Positions 37,777 through 46,114 of a stretch of DNA of 64,000 bases are shown one piece after another; within the stretch, counting starts at the first letter, position 1, and the number at the start of each line of letters is the position of its first letter. The stretch is from Paraburkholderia aromaticivorans (GTDB lineage Bacteria > Pseudomonadota > Gammaproteobacteria > Burkholderiales > Burkholderiaceae). Position numbers and translations under genes: made by a program. The DNA lies in NCBI RefSeq assembly GCF_002278075.1, contig NZ_CP022990.1, positions 186,001-250,000 on the forward strand. Reading direction: 5' to 3'. Under the pieces are notes generated by a model. The model was given only the letters and a program-made list of their open reading frames with translations. It was not told the origin of the DNA and made no database searches.

Positions 37777-38654
37777 GCGGCCGCCTGCACGCCGCGCCGC
37801 GCGGCCTTGCGGGCGCCCGGCGTGGCCGCGTTGGCCGCATCGACCGCCGCAACCAGTCCGTCGATGCGCGCCAGTTGCGCGCGGTTGTCGTGATCCCACG
37901 GGTGGAAGCCGGGCCGGAAAAAGCTCAGCCATTCACCGGCAATGCGCGGAAACACGCCGTGGCGCGGACCGTATAGATACTTCACGACGCGCCACATGCC
38001 GCGCAGATGGCCGCCACGTTTGCGGTCGGCAATGATGAGCCGCACATGGTAGTCGAACACGATCAGCCAGAACGTCACGGTGGTGGCGAGCATGGTGCCG
38101 GTGCGCAGCAGATAACGGCCGAGCCCTGGCTTCAGCACGGTGTTCCACACGTCGTACGAAACGGACTTGTGTTCGGTTTCTTCGAGTGCATGCCAGGTCC
38201 ACATCTGCGTATAGCCCTCCACCGAGCCGCCAATGCGGGTCGCGTCCTGCAGCAGCAGGCCCGCCAGCATGGCCGTGTAATGTTCGAGGCAGACGGTCAC
38301 CGCGAGCTGGTACGAATGCGGCAGGATCTTGCGGCCGAAGTTGAGAATCGCCCAGAGCCGTTTGTCGAGCTTATGCGCGGGCAAGCCGGCTTGCTGCAAC
38401 AGATCGTTGTATTCCACATGCTCGCGCGTATGCATGGCTTCCTGGCCGATGAAGCCGAGCACCTGCTTCTTCAGCACAGGGTCGTCGATCTGGTCGCGAT
38501 AGTTGCGCACGCTATCCATGAAGAAACGCTCGCCGGCCGGGAACAGCAGCGACAGCGCGTTGAAGAAGTGTGTCACATGCGAGCCTTGCACGTGCCAATC
38601 GCAGGCACGCTCCTGCGGCAAGTTGAAACGAAGGTCGCGGCGAACCGGCATCAT
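37773..38654 (-). CDS. Predicted metal-dependent hydrolase (PF10118-like, ferritin-like diiron pattern)
   Basis: The 293-residue protein has glutamates and histidines spaced as in a four-helix metal site: FPAGERFFMD, FIGQEAMHTREHVEYND, LEHYTAMLAG and WHALEETEHKSV. The family is annotated as predicted metal-dependent hydrolase, but the E...EXXH pattern resembles diiron oxygenase-like proteins, so the true reaction is open. A membrane-like segment (residues about 195-215) may tether it. It overlaps the epoxide-hydrolase-like gene by 4 bp. ATGATG at the start leaves one-codon ambiguity. Confidence 0.8.
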   Translation of the reverse strand: MMPVRRDLRFNLPQERACDWHVQGSHVTHFFNALSLLFPAGERFFMDSVRNYRDQIDDPVLKKQVLGFIGQEAMHTREHVEYNDLLQQAGLPAHKLDKRLWAILNFGRKILPHSYQLAVTVCLEHYTAMLAGLLLQDATRIGGSVEGYTQMWTWHALEETEHKSVSYDVWNTVLKPGLGRYLLRTGTMLATTVTFWLIVFDYHVRLIIADRKRGGHLRGMWRVVKYLYGPRHGVFPRIAGEWLSFFRPGFHPWDHDNRAQLARIDGLVAAVDAANAATPGARKAARRGVQAAA

Positions 38655-38766
38655 GGCCTTTCTCCTTGAGATGCTTTATCCGTTGCTGATTGGTCTGATC
38701 GGGTGGTGTGCATGGCGCGGCTGGCAACGTAGCGGGCGCGCGGGAAGCCGCGCAAAGGGCGGCGCA

Positions 38767-39675
38767 TCAGGCGCGCTTGCCGTCCAGTTGCGCGGCGCGC
38801 CGCGCGCGTTTCTCCGCGATGCGCTTCATCCGGCGCGTTTGCATCACCACGAGCGCCTGATAGGCCGCCGGCAACGTGCGCGCCAGCCAGTCGGCGGCCC
38901 GCGCGTCGCGTCCGATCAGAACGCGCCGTTTGTTCCTGCGCACGCCTTCGAGAATCACGCGGGCCGCTTCGTCGGCGGTGGTGATGAAGAACTTCTCGAA
39001 GTCGTCCTTGCCTTGCTGTTCGGTTTCCAGCATGAAGCCGACCATGTTCGGCGAGATACGGCTCGATTGCGCGATTGCCGTGCGGATGCCGCCGGGATGC
39101 ACGCAGGTTGCGGACACGCCGCACTTCATCAGGTCGAGTTCCTGGCGCAGCGCTTCGGTGAAGCCGCGCACCGCGAACTTGGTCGCGTTGTAGCCGCTCA
39201 TGCCCGGCTGGGAGAACAGCCCGAACACGCTCGACGTGTTGACGATATGACCCGCGCCCGATGCCTTGATATACGGCAGAAACGCCTTCGTGCCGTGCAC
39301 CACGCCCCAGAAGTTGATGCCGACGATCCACTCCAGATCGGCGTAGTCCATGCCTTCAATGGTGCTCGACAGCGCGACGCCCGCGTTGTTGAACACCAGG
39401 TTCACGCGCTGATGTTGCGCGGCGGTTTCGGCGGCCCAGTCGAACATGGCGGCGCGGTCCGCGACGTCGAGCACCTTGGTGGTGATGCGCAGCGGCGAGC
39501 CGACGATCTGCGGTGCCGCGGCCTGCGCAAGCTGCGCGGTTTCGGCAAGGCTTGCGGCATTGCGGTCCGCGAGCGCGAGGTGGCAGCCTTCGCGGGCAAG
39601 CTGGATGGCGAGCGAACGGCCCATGCCTGAGCCTGCGCCGGTGATCGCGGCCACTCTGTCGGTAAAGTTTTTCAT
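38767..39675 (-). CDS. Short-chain dehydrogenase/reductase
   Basis: Start at MKNFTDRVA, with GGGAGACAAGCC before it. A classical SDR of 302 residues: cofactor motif TGAGSGMGRSLA, NNAG, catalytic Ser in NTSSVFG, and YNATK. A C-terminal extension of about 60 basic residues is unusual for the class. It probably oxidises an alcohol to the ketone used by the neighbouring monooxygenase or acts in the reverse direction. Confidence 0.88.
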   Translation of the reverse strand: MKNFTDRVAAITGAGSGMGRSLAIQLAREGCHLALADRNAASLAETAQLAQAAAPQIVGSPLRITTKVLDVADRAAMFDWAAETAAQHQRVNLVFNNAGVALSSTIEGMDYADLEWIVGINFWGVVHGTKAFLPYIKASGAGHIVNTSSVFGLFSQPGMSGYNATKFAVRGFTEALRQELDLMKCGVSATCVHPGGIRTAIAQSSRISPNMVGFMLETEQQGKDDFEKFFITTADEAARVILEGVRRNKRRVLIGRDARAADWLARTLPAAYQALVVMQTRRMKRIAEKRARRAAQLDGKRA

Positions 39676-39713
39676 TGGCTTGTCTCCCATGCAGTAGCAG
39701 TCGGGCAGAGCTA

Positions 39714-39738
39714 GCGCTTCAGCGCCTCACTCCAGTCC
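39714..39738. repeat. Diverged copy of the dispersed ACTCCAGTC repeat
   Basis: TAGCGCTTCAGCGCCTCACT plus CCAGTC aligns with the unit at 6955 and 7003 over about 24 positions. It lies in the 121-bp gap between the SDR and monooxygenase genes. Confidence 0.6.
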
Positions 39739-39796
39739 CGTGCAAACTCGTTGCTGTTCTCCCTGAACGGCGCCCTGTCATGACCGTCATGTCCTG

Positions 39797-41395
39797 TCAG
39801 CCCGCTTCCGCCGACGCCGTCGCGCCGCCGCGCGCCTGCACGGGGGGCTGCGACATCACCGGCGCGCTTGCCGGCCGCGGCGCGGACGAATACGCGAGGT
39901 AATCGCCCATGCTGAACGTGCTGGTGGCCTGGCGGAATCTGTATGCGAATCCCGGCCACAGCGTGGTGTTCTTGCCGGATTTCGGATCGAGATACCAGCT
40001 CTTGCAACCGCCGGTCGACCAGATCGCGCGGCCCAGTTTCTGCTGGATCTGTTCGTTGTACGCGCGCTCGACTTGCGGACGCACTTCGATGGCATCGGCG
40101 CGCTGCGCGCTCATCGCCTTCAGTGCGCGAAGAATGTATTCGACCTGCGACTCGATCATGAACACCATCGAGTTATGGCCGAGGCCGGTGTTCGGTCCGA
40201 CGATCATGAAGAAGTTTGGATAACCAGGCAATGTCGTACCGAGGTACGCATGCGCGCCGTCGCGCCACGTATCGACGATATCGACACCGCCGCGCCCCCG
40301 CACCACGCCGCGCGGAAACGGATCGGCCACCTGAAAGCCGGTGCCGAAGATCAGGCAGTCGGCGCGATGACGCGCACCGTCGGTGGTGACGACCGCGTCT
40401 TCCTCGATACGGGCGATGCCGGTGCTCGTCACCGAAACGTTCTGGCGCGACACGGCGGGGAAGTAGTCGTTCGAGATCAGGATGCGCTTGCAGCCCATCG
40501 TGTAGCTGGGTGTGAGCGTGGCGCGCAATTGCGGATCGCGCACCTGGCGGCGCAGATGCCGCTCGGCGACTTTTTGCGCTGTCTTCATCAGCGAAGGGTG
40601 AATCGCAAAACCAAACGCGCGCGATTCGAGCATGCAATAGAGCGCCGAGCGCATGATCTTCTGCGTGAACGGCAGATGTTTGAACAGCCATTGCTCCAGC
40701 GGCTTCACGCGGCGGTCGGCCTTCGGCATGATCCACGGCGGCGTGCGCTGGAACAGGTCGAGATGCGCGACGCGCGGCGCGATCTGCGGAACGAACTGGA
40801 TCGCGCTCGCGCCGGTGCCTATCACGGCGACACGCTTGCCTTCGAGCGAATAGCTGTGGTCCCAGTGCTGCGAATGGAACGCTTTGCCCTTGAAATTCTC
40901 GATGCCGGGAATATCCGGCATGGCCGCGCGCGACAGGCCGCCCATGCCCGAGATCAGCACGCGTGCCGACCATTGCTGGCCGTTCGCGAAGCTCAGCTGC
41001 CAGCGGTGGCGCGTTTCGTCGTAAGTCGCGCTCGCGAGTTCATGGCCGAAGCGCAGATGCCGCTGCACGCCGAAACGCTGCGTGCAGTCCTCGAGGTAGG
41101 CGCGGATTTCCGGCTGACGCGCGAACATGCGGGTCCAGCGCGGATTCGGGGCGAAAGAGAACGAATAGACGTGGGATTGCACGTCGCACGCGCAACCGGG
41201 GTAATGGTTGTCGCGCCACGTGCCGCCGACGGAATCGGCCTTTTCAGCGATGATGAAGTCGCTGATGCCGGCCTGGCGCAGGCGGATCGCCATGCCGAGG
41301 CCGGCGAACCCGGACCCGATGATGGCGATATCGGTCTCGATGGGCGCGGACGCGTCCGGCGCCGCGGTCTCATGGGGCAGCATGCGTGCGTTCAT
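39797..41395 (-). CDS. Flavin-containing monooxygenase, Baeyer-Villiger type
   Basis: AAGGAGACGGATCGG precedes ATG. The 532-residue protein has two Rossmann motifs, GSGFAGLGMA for FAD and GTGASAIQ for NADPH, and between them FKGKAFHSQHWDH (about residues 167-179), the Baeyer-Villiger fingerprint FxGxxxHxxxW. It would insert oxygen next to a carbonyl, turning ketones into esters or lactones. It is the first gene of a four-gene same-strand cluster with SDR and two hydrolases; an inverted repeat lies in its promoter. Confidence 0.9.
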   Translation of the reverse strand: MNARMLPHETAAPDASAPIETDIAIIGSGFAGLGMAIRLRQAGISDFIIAEKADSVGGTWRDNHYPGCACDVQSHVYSFSFAPNPRWTRMFARQPEIRAYLEDCTQRFGVQRHLRFGHELASATYDETRHRWQLSFANGQQWSARVLISGMGGLSRAAMPDIPGIENFKGKAFHSQHWDHSYSLEGKRVAVIGTGASAIQFVPQIAPRVAHLDLFQRTPPWIMPKADRRVKPLEQWLFKHLPFTQKIMRSALYCMLESRAFGFAIHPSLMKTAQKVAERHLRRQVRDPQLRATLTPSYTMGCKRILISNDYFPAVSRQNVSVTSTGIARIEEDAVVTTDGARHRADCLIFGTGFQVADPFPRGVVRGRGGVDIVDTWRDGAHAYLGTTLPGYPNFFMIVGPNTGLGHNSMVFMIESQVEYILRALKAMSAQRADAIEVRPQVERAYNEQIQQKLGRAIWSTGGCKSWYLDPKSGKNTTLWPGFAYRFRQATSTFSMGDYLAYSSAPRPASAPVMSQPPVQARGGATASAEAG

Positions 41396-41424
41396 CCGAT
41401 CCGTCTCCTTTTTACTCTCTTAAC

Positions 41425-41446
41425 TGTTACATTTGTTAGTGTAACA
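41425..41446. promoter_or_regulatory. Inverted-repeat operator upstream of the monooxygenase
   Basis: Perfect 7-bp arms TGTTACA and TGTAACA around the 8-base spacer TTTGTTAG, in an AT-rich stretch 30 bp before the start. On the minus strand it overlaps a possible -35 (TTGTTA). The MerR-type gene at 42787 is the nearest candidate regulator. Confidence 0.7.
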
Positions 41447-41518
41447 ATAGAGACTGGTAACGGATCGCGCAAGGAGGCGGTTAGACGCCCGACTCTAGGA
41501 ACGGATGCACGCTGCGGC

Positions 41519-42514
41519 TTACTTTGCGGCCAGGGCCGCCGCGACTTCGCGGTTCTTCCAGACGCTGTCTTTCACGGTAATTTTCTGCGGGATCAGATTG
41601 GCGCCGTAGAACGCGTCGGCGACGATCTGCTGAGAATGCACGATCTCGTCGGTGACGGGCGTGGTGCCGTACGGATAGCGGCGCACCCACGTTTCGACCA
41701 GTTTCTGGTCGAGACCGACCTTCGGCGCGATCAGCGCGGCGGTTTCCACCGGGTGGGCATTGACCCACAAACCCGCGGTGCGCAACTGTCCGAGAATCGC
41801 GCCGATGACATCGGGATGTTGCTGGGCGAAGTCGCGCGTCGCTTCATAGAAGTTGTACGGCGCGTTCAGTTCGCCGTAGTCCGCCAGCGTGCGTGCCTTC
41901 AGCGCCTGCTGCGCGGATGCGTAGTACGGGTCCCAGATCACCCATGCATCGACGCTGCCGCTTTCGAAGGCGGCGCGCGCGTCGGCGGGCGGCAGGTACA
42001 CCGGACGAATATCCTCGTAGCGCAAGCCTGCTTTCTTGAGCGCTTCGAGCAGCAGATAGTTGGAGCTCGAACCTTTTTGCAGCGCGACGCGTTTGCCCTT
42101 CAGGTCGGCCACGCCGTGCAGCGTCGAGTCGCTTTTGACGAGGATGGCTTCGGCGTGTCGTCCCGAGGGCTCCGCGCCCACGTACACGAAGCGCACGCCG
42201 CTTGCCTGCGCGAACACCGGCGGCGGGGCGCCCGTGTAGCCGAAGTCGATGCTGTTGGCGTTCAACGCTTCGAGCAGTTGCGGTCCTGCCGGAAATTCGA
42301 ACCACTTGATGCTGTAGCCCAGCGGCTTGAGCTTTTCGTCGAGCGAGCCTTGGGCCTTGAGCACCGCGAGCAAGCCTGATTTCTGATAGCCGATGCGTAG
42401 TACCCTGGCCGTCTCGCCGGCGTTGCCGCCGGTTTGCGCGGTGGCGCTCAAGGTCGTGAATGCCGCCAGCAAAGCGGCGGCGAGTTGAAGCGAAAAACCG
42501 GTGTGACGGGCCAT
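41519..42514 (-). CDS. Aliphatic sulfonate/nitrate-type ABC substrate-binding protein (SsuA-like)
   Basis: Start chosen at MARHTGFS, with TGGAG at proper distance and a signal peptide ending ATA/QTG. The 331-residue protein has the SsuA/TauA layout: RIGYQKSGLL at the mature start, FPAGPQLLEALNANSIDFGYTGAPP, GKRVALQKGSSSNYLLL and WVIWDPYYAS. Such proteins bind alkanesulfonates or related anions. No ssuB, ssuC or ssuD is adjacent, so it is an orphan binding protein here, though the next gene is a flavin monooxygenase. Confidence 0.85.
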   Translation of the reverse strand: MARHTGFSLQLAAALLAAFTTLSATAQTGGNAGETARVLRIGYQKSGLLAVLKAQGSLDEKLKPLGYSIKWFEFPAGPQLLEALNANSIDFGYTGAPPPVFAQASGVRFVYVGAEPSGRHAEAILVKSDSTLHGVADLKGKRVALQKGSSSNYLLLEALKKAGLRYEDIRPVYLPPADARAAFESGSVDAWVIWDPYYASAQQALKARTLADYGELNAPYNFYEATRDFAQQHPDVIGAILGQLRTAGLWVNAHPVETAALIAPKVGLDQKLVETWVRRYPYGTTPVTDEIVHSQQIVADAFYGANLIPQKITVKDSVWKNREVAAALAAK

Positions 42515-42786
42515 CCTGCGAATCTCCATTGCGTTCGATTGGTGTGGACGCCGTTCGTGGTCAGCGTGTTCCGCGCGTTCGCGATAGTCACGAGGAGAGC
42601 TTGCGGAGACGGCTGAAAACGTGTTGCGGCGACGTTCGGGGATCGTCGCATGGACCTCCCGCCGTTCAAACGAAGCAATGCAGATTTGAATATGACGCAC
42701 CGGAACAGGGCGCAGCGGGCGCGAGCGTCTCGCCGCACCGGTTGGCGTGCCTCAGCACGAACGCCGGCGAGAGCGCGCGCAAGGGG

Positions 42787-43641
42787 TTACTTCTTCGATT
42801 TGTCTTTCTTCGCCGCCGCGGTGGGTTCGGCGGGATGGCCCAGTTTCTTTGCCATGATGGCCGCGACGCGGTCGCCCAGATAATCGCCGGAGGCTTCTTC
42901 GAGCGCGCGGTTCATTTCGCTTTCGACCAGCACCATAGCAAGCGGCCGCACGCGCCAGATGGCGTCGACCAGAGCGGGCACGTCGGCGGGCGGAGGCAGC
43001 GCGCCTTCGTCGTAACGGTCCAGTTGCCGGACCACCAGATCGACCAGCGCCTTGGCGACCGCGTTGAAATGCGGCCTTGCCACGCCCACGGCGTCGAGCA
43101 GGTCGGCAAGCGGAATGCCTTCCTTCGCCATCGTGGCGCCGGCGGCCAGCGCTGTCGGGCTGGCTGACACGAAGGAAAGACCGTCGCGCTCCAGCAGGCC
43201 GAGATCGACCGCTTTGCCGAGCGCGTTCGGCGAGGCTTTGTCGCCGAACATTTGCAGCAGTTCGATCAGCGAGTACTTTTTCGGCCGCTCGCGCGACCAG
43301 CGCCCGCCGATCGCCGTTTCGAGCCCGAGAATGGAGCGCAGATCATGGCCTTCGTCGACGGCCATGATCAGGTCCTGGATGTTGGCGAGCGTGTAGCCGC
43401 GGGCGAGCAGATGGTTGATCAGTTTCAAGCGCGACACGTGCGTGTCGTCATACACGCCGACGCGGCCGCGCTTTTCCGGCGGTGCGAGCAGTCCCCGGTC
43501 CTGATAGGCGCGCACGTTGCGCACGGTGGTGTCGGTGACGCGCGCGAGTTCGTCGACGGTGTATTCGTTGCGCGGCGTGGCGCTGGCCGGGTCGCCGGAA
43601 TCGGCGGGCAGCGGCGGGACTGGAGGCGGCGTGTTGGGCAT
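42787..43641 (-). CDS. MerR-family transcriptional regulator
   Basis: A 284-residue regulator with an N-terminal MerR winged helix (YTVDELARVTDTTVRNVRAYQDRGLL, residues about 27-52, followed by the RVGVYDDTHVSRL wing) and a long helical C-terminal domain without the cysteine pattern of metal-sensing members. The extended C-terminus fits MerR proteins that sense organic compounds. The tail ends in a Lys-rich KKDKSKK. It is close to the monooxygenase cluster, separated by the orphan binding protein. Confidence 0.87.
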   Translation of the reverse strand: MPNTPPPVPPLPADSGDPASATPRNEYTVDELARVTDTTVRNVRAYQDRGLLAPPEKRGRVGVYDDTHVSRLKLINHLLARGYTLANIQDLIMAVDEGHDLRSILGLETAIGGRWSRERPKKYSLIELLQMFGDKASPNALGKAVDLGLLERDGLSFVSASPTALAAGATMAKEGIPLADLLDAVGVARPHFNAVAKALVDLVVRQLDRYDEGALPPPADVPALVDAIWRVRPLAMVLVESEMNRALEEASGDYLGDRVAAIMAKKLGHPAEPTAAAKKDKSKK

Positions 43642-43771
43642 GGCGCGATTTTAGCGCGGCGGCGCGCGTGGCTGCCAGCGCGCTCGCCCGATGCCGGCCC
43701 ATGAAGGGAGTTTCCGCGGGTATTGGCTTATGCCTACGGCCCTGCGTCCGGACTATTTAGCGCGGGCGGCT

Positions 43772-43800
43772 CGCCGTCCGCACCTGAAAGCCGGACGGCG
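43772..43800 (-). terminator. Weak hairpin between the GNAT and MerR genes
   Basis: Arms CGCCGTCCG and CGGACGGCG with an 11-base loop, downstream of the GNAT stop on the minus strand. No T tract, so the terminator call is tentative. Confidence 0.35.
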
Positions 43801-43841
43801 CCGTACACCGCCGGGCCTTCAGATGTAGCAGGCGTAACGTC

Positions 43842-44435
43842 TCAGCCGCCTCTTTGCGCAACGTCGTCCGGCGAGGTCGAGTCACCCTTGCCGAGCGTGC
43901 GCTGCATCAATGTCGTGTCGAGCCAGCGGCCGTGTTTGAAGCCCACCGCCTTCAGCGTGCCCGTCAATTCGAAACCCAACTGCGTATGCAGCGAGAGTGA
44001 ACCGCCGCTGCCGCCGTCGGCGATCACGGCGACCATCTGGCGCCACGGGCCGCTCTCGCAGCGCTCGATGAGCGCCTGGAGCAATACGCGTCCGAGGCCC
44101 CGGCCGCGATAGGCGTCGTTCACATAGATCGAATCTTCGATGGTGTTGCGATACGCGGCGCGCGGACGGTAAGGCGTCGCGTAGCAATAGCCGGCGACTT
44201 CGCCGTCGATCTGCGCCACCATGTATGGCAGCCCGTGGCTGCGTACCGAGGCGAGCCGCGTGCGCAAGTCGTCGACGGAAGGCGGCACTTCTTCGAACGA
44301 AGCCACGCCGGTCAGCACGTGGTGTGCATAGATCGCCTGAATCGCGGGGAGATCGGCTTCGGTGGCGTCGCGAATCAGCGGGACGGCTTCGCGCGCTGGG
44401 CCCGAAACAGAGGGCGCGGGGCAGGTGGTGCTCAT
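43842..44435 (-). CDS. GNAT N-acetyltransferase, phosphinothricin-acetyltransferase-like
   Basis: Start at MSTTCPAP with AGGAACACGT in front. The 197-residue protein has the Pat/Bar-type GNAT layout: IRDATEADLPAIQAIYAHHVL, SIYVNDAYRGRGLGRVLLQ (acetyl-CoA loop QxxGxG/A variant RGRGLG) and LGFELTGTLKAVGFKHGRWLDT. The family acetylates the amino group of phosphinothricin, methionine sulfoximine or similar small amines. A housekeeping detoxification role is likely. Confidence 0.87.
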   Translation of the reverse strand: MSTTCPAPSVSGPAREAVPLIRDATEADLPAIQAIYAHHVLTGVASFEEVPPSVDDLRTRLASVRSHGLPYMVAQIDGEVAGYCYATPYRPRAAYRNTIEDSIYVNDAYRGRGLGRVLLQALIERCESGPWRQMVAVIADGGSGGSLSLHTQLGFELTGTLKAVGFKHGRWLDTTLMQRTLGKGDSTSPDDVAQRGG

Positions 44436-44577
44436 ACGTGTTCCTGTCGTGGCGATAAGTCTGCGGATACGTTTTACTATGCCCGCCGCGCGCGCGAATT
44501 TAAAGCGAGTCAAAAATCGGTGCGACGTAGAGCCGCGATGTCGAGCCGCGATCGGCGCACGGCCAACGTCGCGGCAC

Positions 44578-44859
44578 TCAGTTATGCGAGTACGTATCCG
44601 GCTGTGTCACATGCCCGCGATGATGCCGGTGATGCTTCACCTTATGTTTCGATCCGGCTGGTGACGCCGGCACGTGCTGTTCGTCGGGCGGCGCGGCTGT
44701 CGGCTCCTGAACCTGCGCGCGAGGCGCGGGCGCGGGACGCGCCTGACCTGAGGGCAGCGCGCTTTGGCCTTCGCCGAAACGGAAGGTTTGGGAAGTCTGG
44801 GCGTATGCGCCGGCAGAGAGGGTCAAGGCAGCGGCAGCCAGGCAAATGGACAACTTCAT
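44578..44859 (-). CDS. Small secreted His/Pro-rich protein
   Basis: AGAAGGAGGATCC precedes ATG, a very strong ribosome site, which supports a real gene. The 93-residue product has a Sec signal peptide ending AYA/QTS, a Pro/Ala-rich middle and a basic C-terminal cluster KHKVKHHRHHRGH. No family recognised. The histidine cluster could bind metal in the periplasm; that is only a guess. Confidence 0.7.
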   Translation of the reverse strand: MKLSICLAAAALTLSAGAYAQTSQTFRFGEGQSALPSGQARPAPAPRAQVQEPTAAPPDEQHVPASPAGSKHKVKHHRHHRGHVTQPDTYSHN

Positions 44860-45094
44860 GGATCCTCCTTCTGAACGAGCCGGTGAGGATACCCGTTTTC
44901 CTGACAGTCGGCCGCTTACATCGGGCGCAGCGGTCCGCGCCGTCCATCACGCCCAGCCACGGCATGCGGTCGCTGCGCCTCTTGCGGGGAGATTGCGCGC
45001 CGTCCCCTGGGCGCGGTCGATGTCGACGCCATGCTTGCCGCGTGTGATCGCGATGAGCCGATGGCCAGTCATGGAGCGAAGAACGCGAAGGGCG

Positions 45095-45991
45095 TCAGAG
45101 GTCGTCGAACTGGTCGAATTCGCTTTGCAGTTCACGGTTGCGGGCCACGCGTTCGTCGAGATTCGGCCCGAGTCGTTCGACGATCGCCGAAATCAGGAGA
45201 TTGAACAGGCACGTGAGCGGCGCGAGCGAATCCCAGAACTGGCCGACGTCGGTTTTCACCTGCAGCAGATCACCGTCGAATTCGCGCGCCCACGGACAGT
45301 AGATGTCGGTGATGAGCGCAAAGGGCAGGCCGCGGCGTGAGGCGGCTTCGCAATAGCGGCGCGCGACCTTCGAATAGGCGCGAGTGTCGGTGACGATCAG
45401 ATACGGCGCTTCGAATCCCGAGTTCAGCGAATCGACGTACGAGCCCGACATGCCGTCGGAATAGAACACGCGCGGGCGAATGTATTCGAGGTAGCTGTAG
45501 AACGCGTTGCTGATGCCGCGGGTGGACTGAATGCCCAGAATGTAGACGGCATCCGCATTGGAAATACGCTCGGCCACGCGCGCGAACACCGGCGCTTGCG
45601 CAAGCTGGTAGACATGCTGGATCGCGCCGATCTCGAGTTCGAGCGAATGGGCGAGTGCGGGATTGGGCGCGGCGGGCGAACCCGCATCCGGCGCGGCGTC
45701 GTCGTGCTGGCCGGCGGTGCGGCGGAACGCGTCGAGCCGGTCGGTGATCAGCCAGGGACGCTCCTGTGCGCCGCGCAATTCGCGCTTCAGGTCGTCGAGA
45801 TTCTGATAGCCGATGCTGCGCAGGAACCGGCCGACCGAAATGCCGCTCGTGCCGGCTTGCTGGGCGATCTGATCGGCGGTTTCGAGGCCGAGCCGTTCGA
45901 GGTTGGCCAGCATATAGCTGGCGACGCGCTTGGAAGTGGGTGTGAGTTCGGCAAAGCGGGCTTCGACGGTTTGTGCGAAAGCGGTCGGCAT
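45095..45991 (-). CDS. RpiR-family transcriptional regulator (HTH plus SIS domain)
   Basis: The 298-residue protein begins with an RpiR helix-turn-helix (LTPTSKRVASYML ... TADQIAQQAGTSGISVGRFLRSIGY, residues about 16-66) and continues with a sugar isomerase (SIS) domain from about residue 130 (VYILGIQSTRGISNAFYSYL, FALITDIYCPWARE). RpiR regulators bind phosphosugars or related ligands. No sugar operon is adjacent, so its target is unknown. Confidence 0.88.
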   Translation of the reverse strand: MPTAFAQTVEARFAELTPTSKRVASYMLANLERLGLETADQIAQQAGTSGISVGRFLRSIGYQNLDDLKRELRGAQERPWLITDRLDAFRRTAGQHDDAAPDAGSPAAPNPALAHSLELEIGAIQHVYQLAQAPVFARVAERISNADAVYILGIQSTRGISNAFYSYLEYIRPRVFYSDGMSGSYVDSLNSGFEAPYLIVTDTRAYSKVARRYCEAASRRGLPFALITDIYCPWAREFDGDLLQVKTDVGQFWDSLAPLTCLFNLLISAIVERLGPNLDERVARNRELQSEFDQFDDL

Positions 45992-46114
45992 CGTAGTTGC
46001 GCGGCGGGGCAGTGGTTAGTCGATCATTGGAATGATGACATATTCAACCCGCCGCCCGCATGACGAGCGTCTAAAACCGGCTAAAGCGCGGGCGTGCCGC
46101 GGACGGCTCGCGTG

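Noticed and set aside
40073..42379. 768-codon plus-strand frame across the monooxygenase and sulfonate-type binding protein genes
   Set aside because: Spans two real genes on the other strand and their gap, with Arg/His-rich composition and no recognisable motif.
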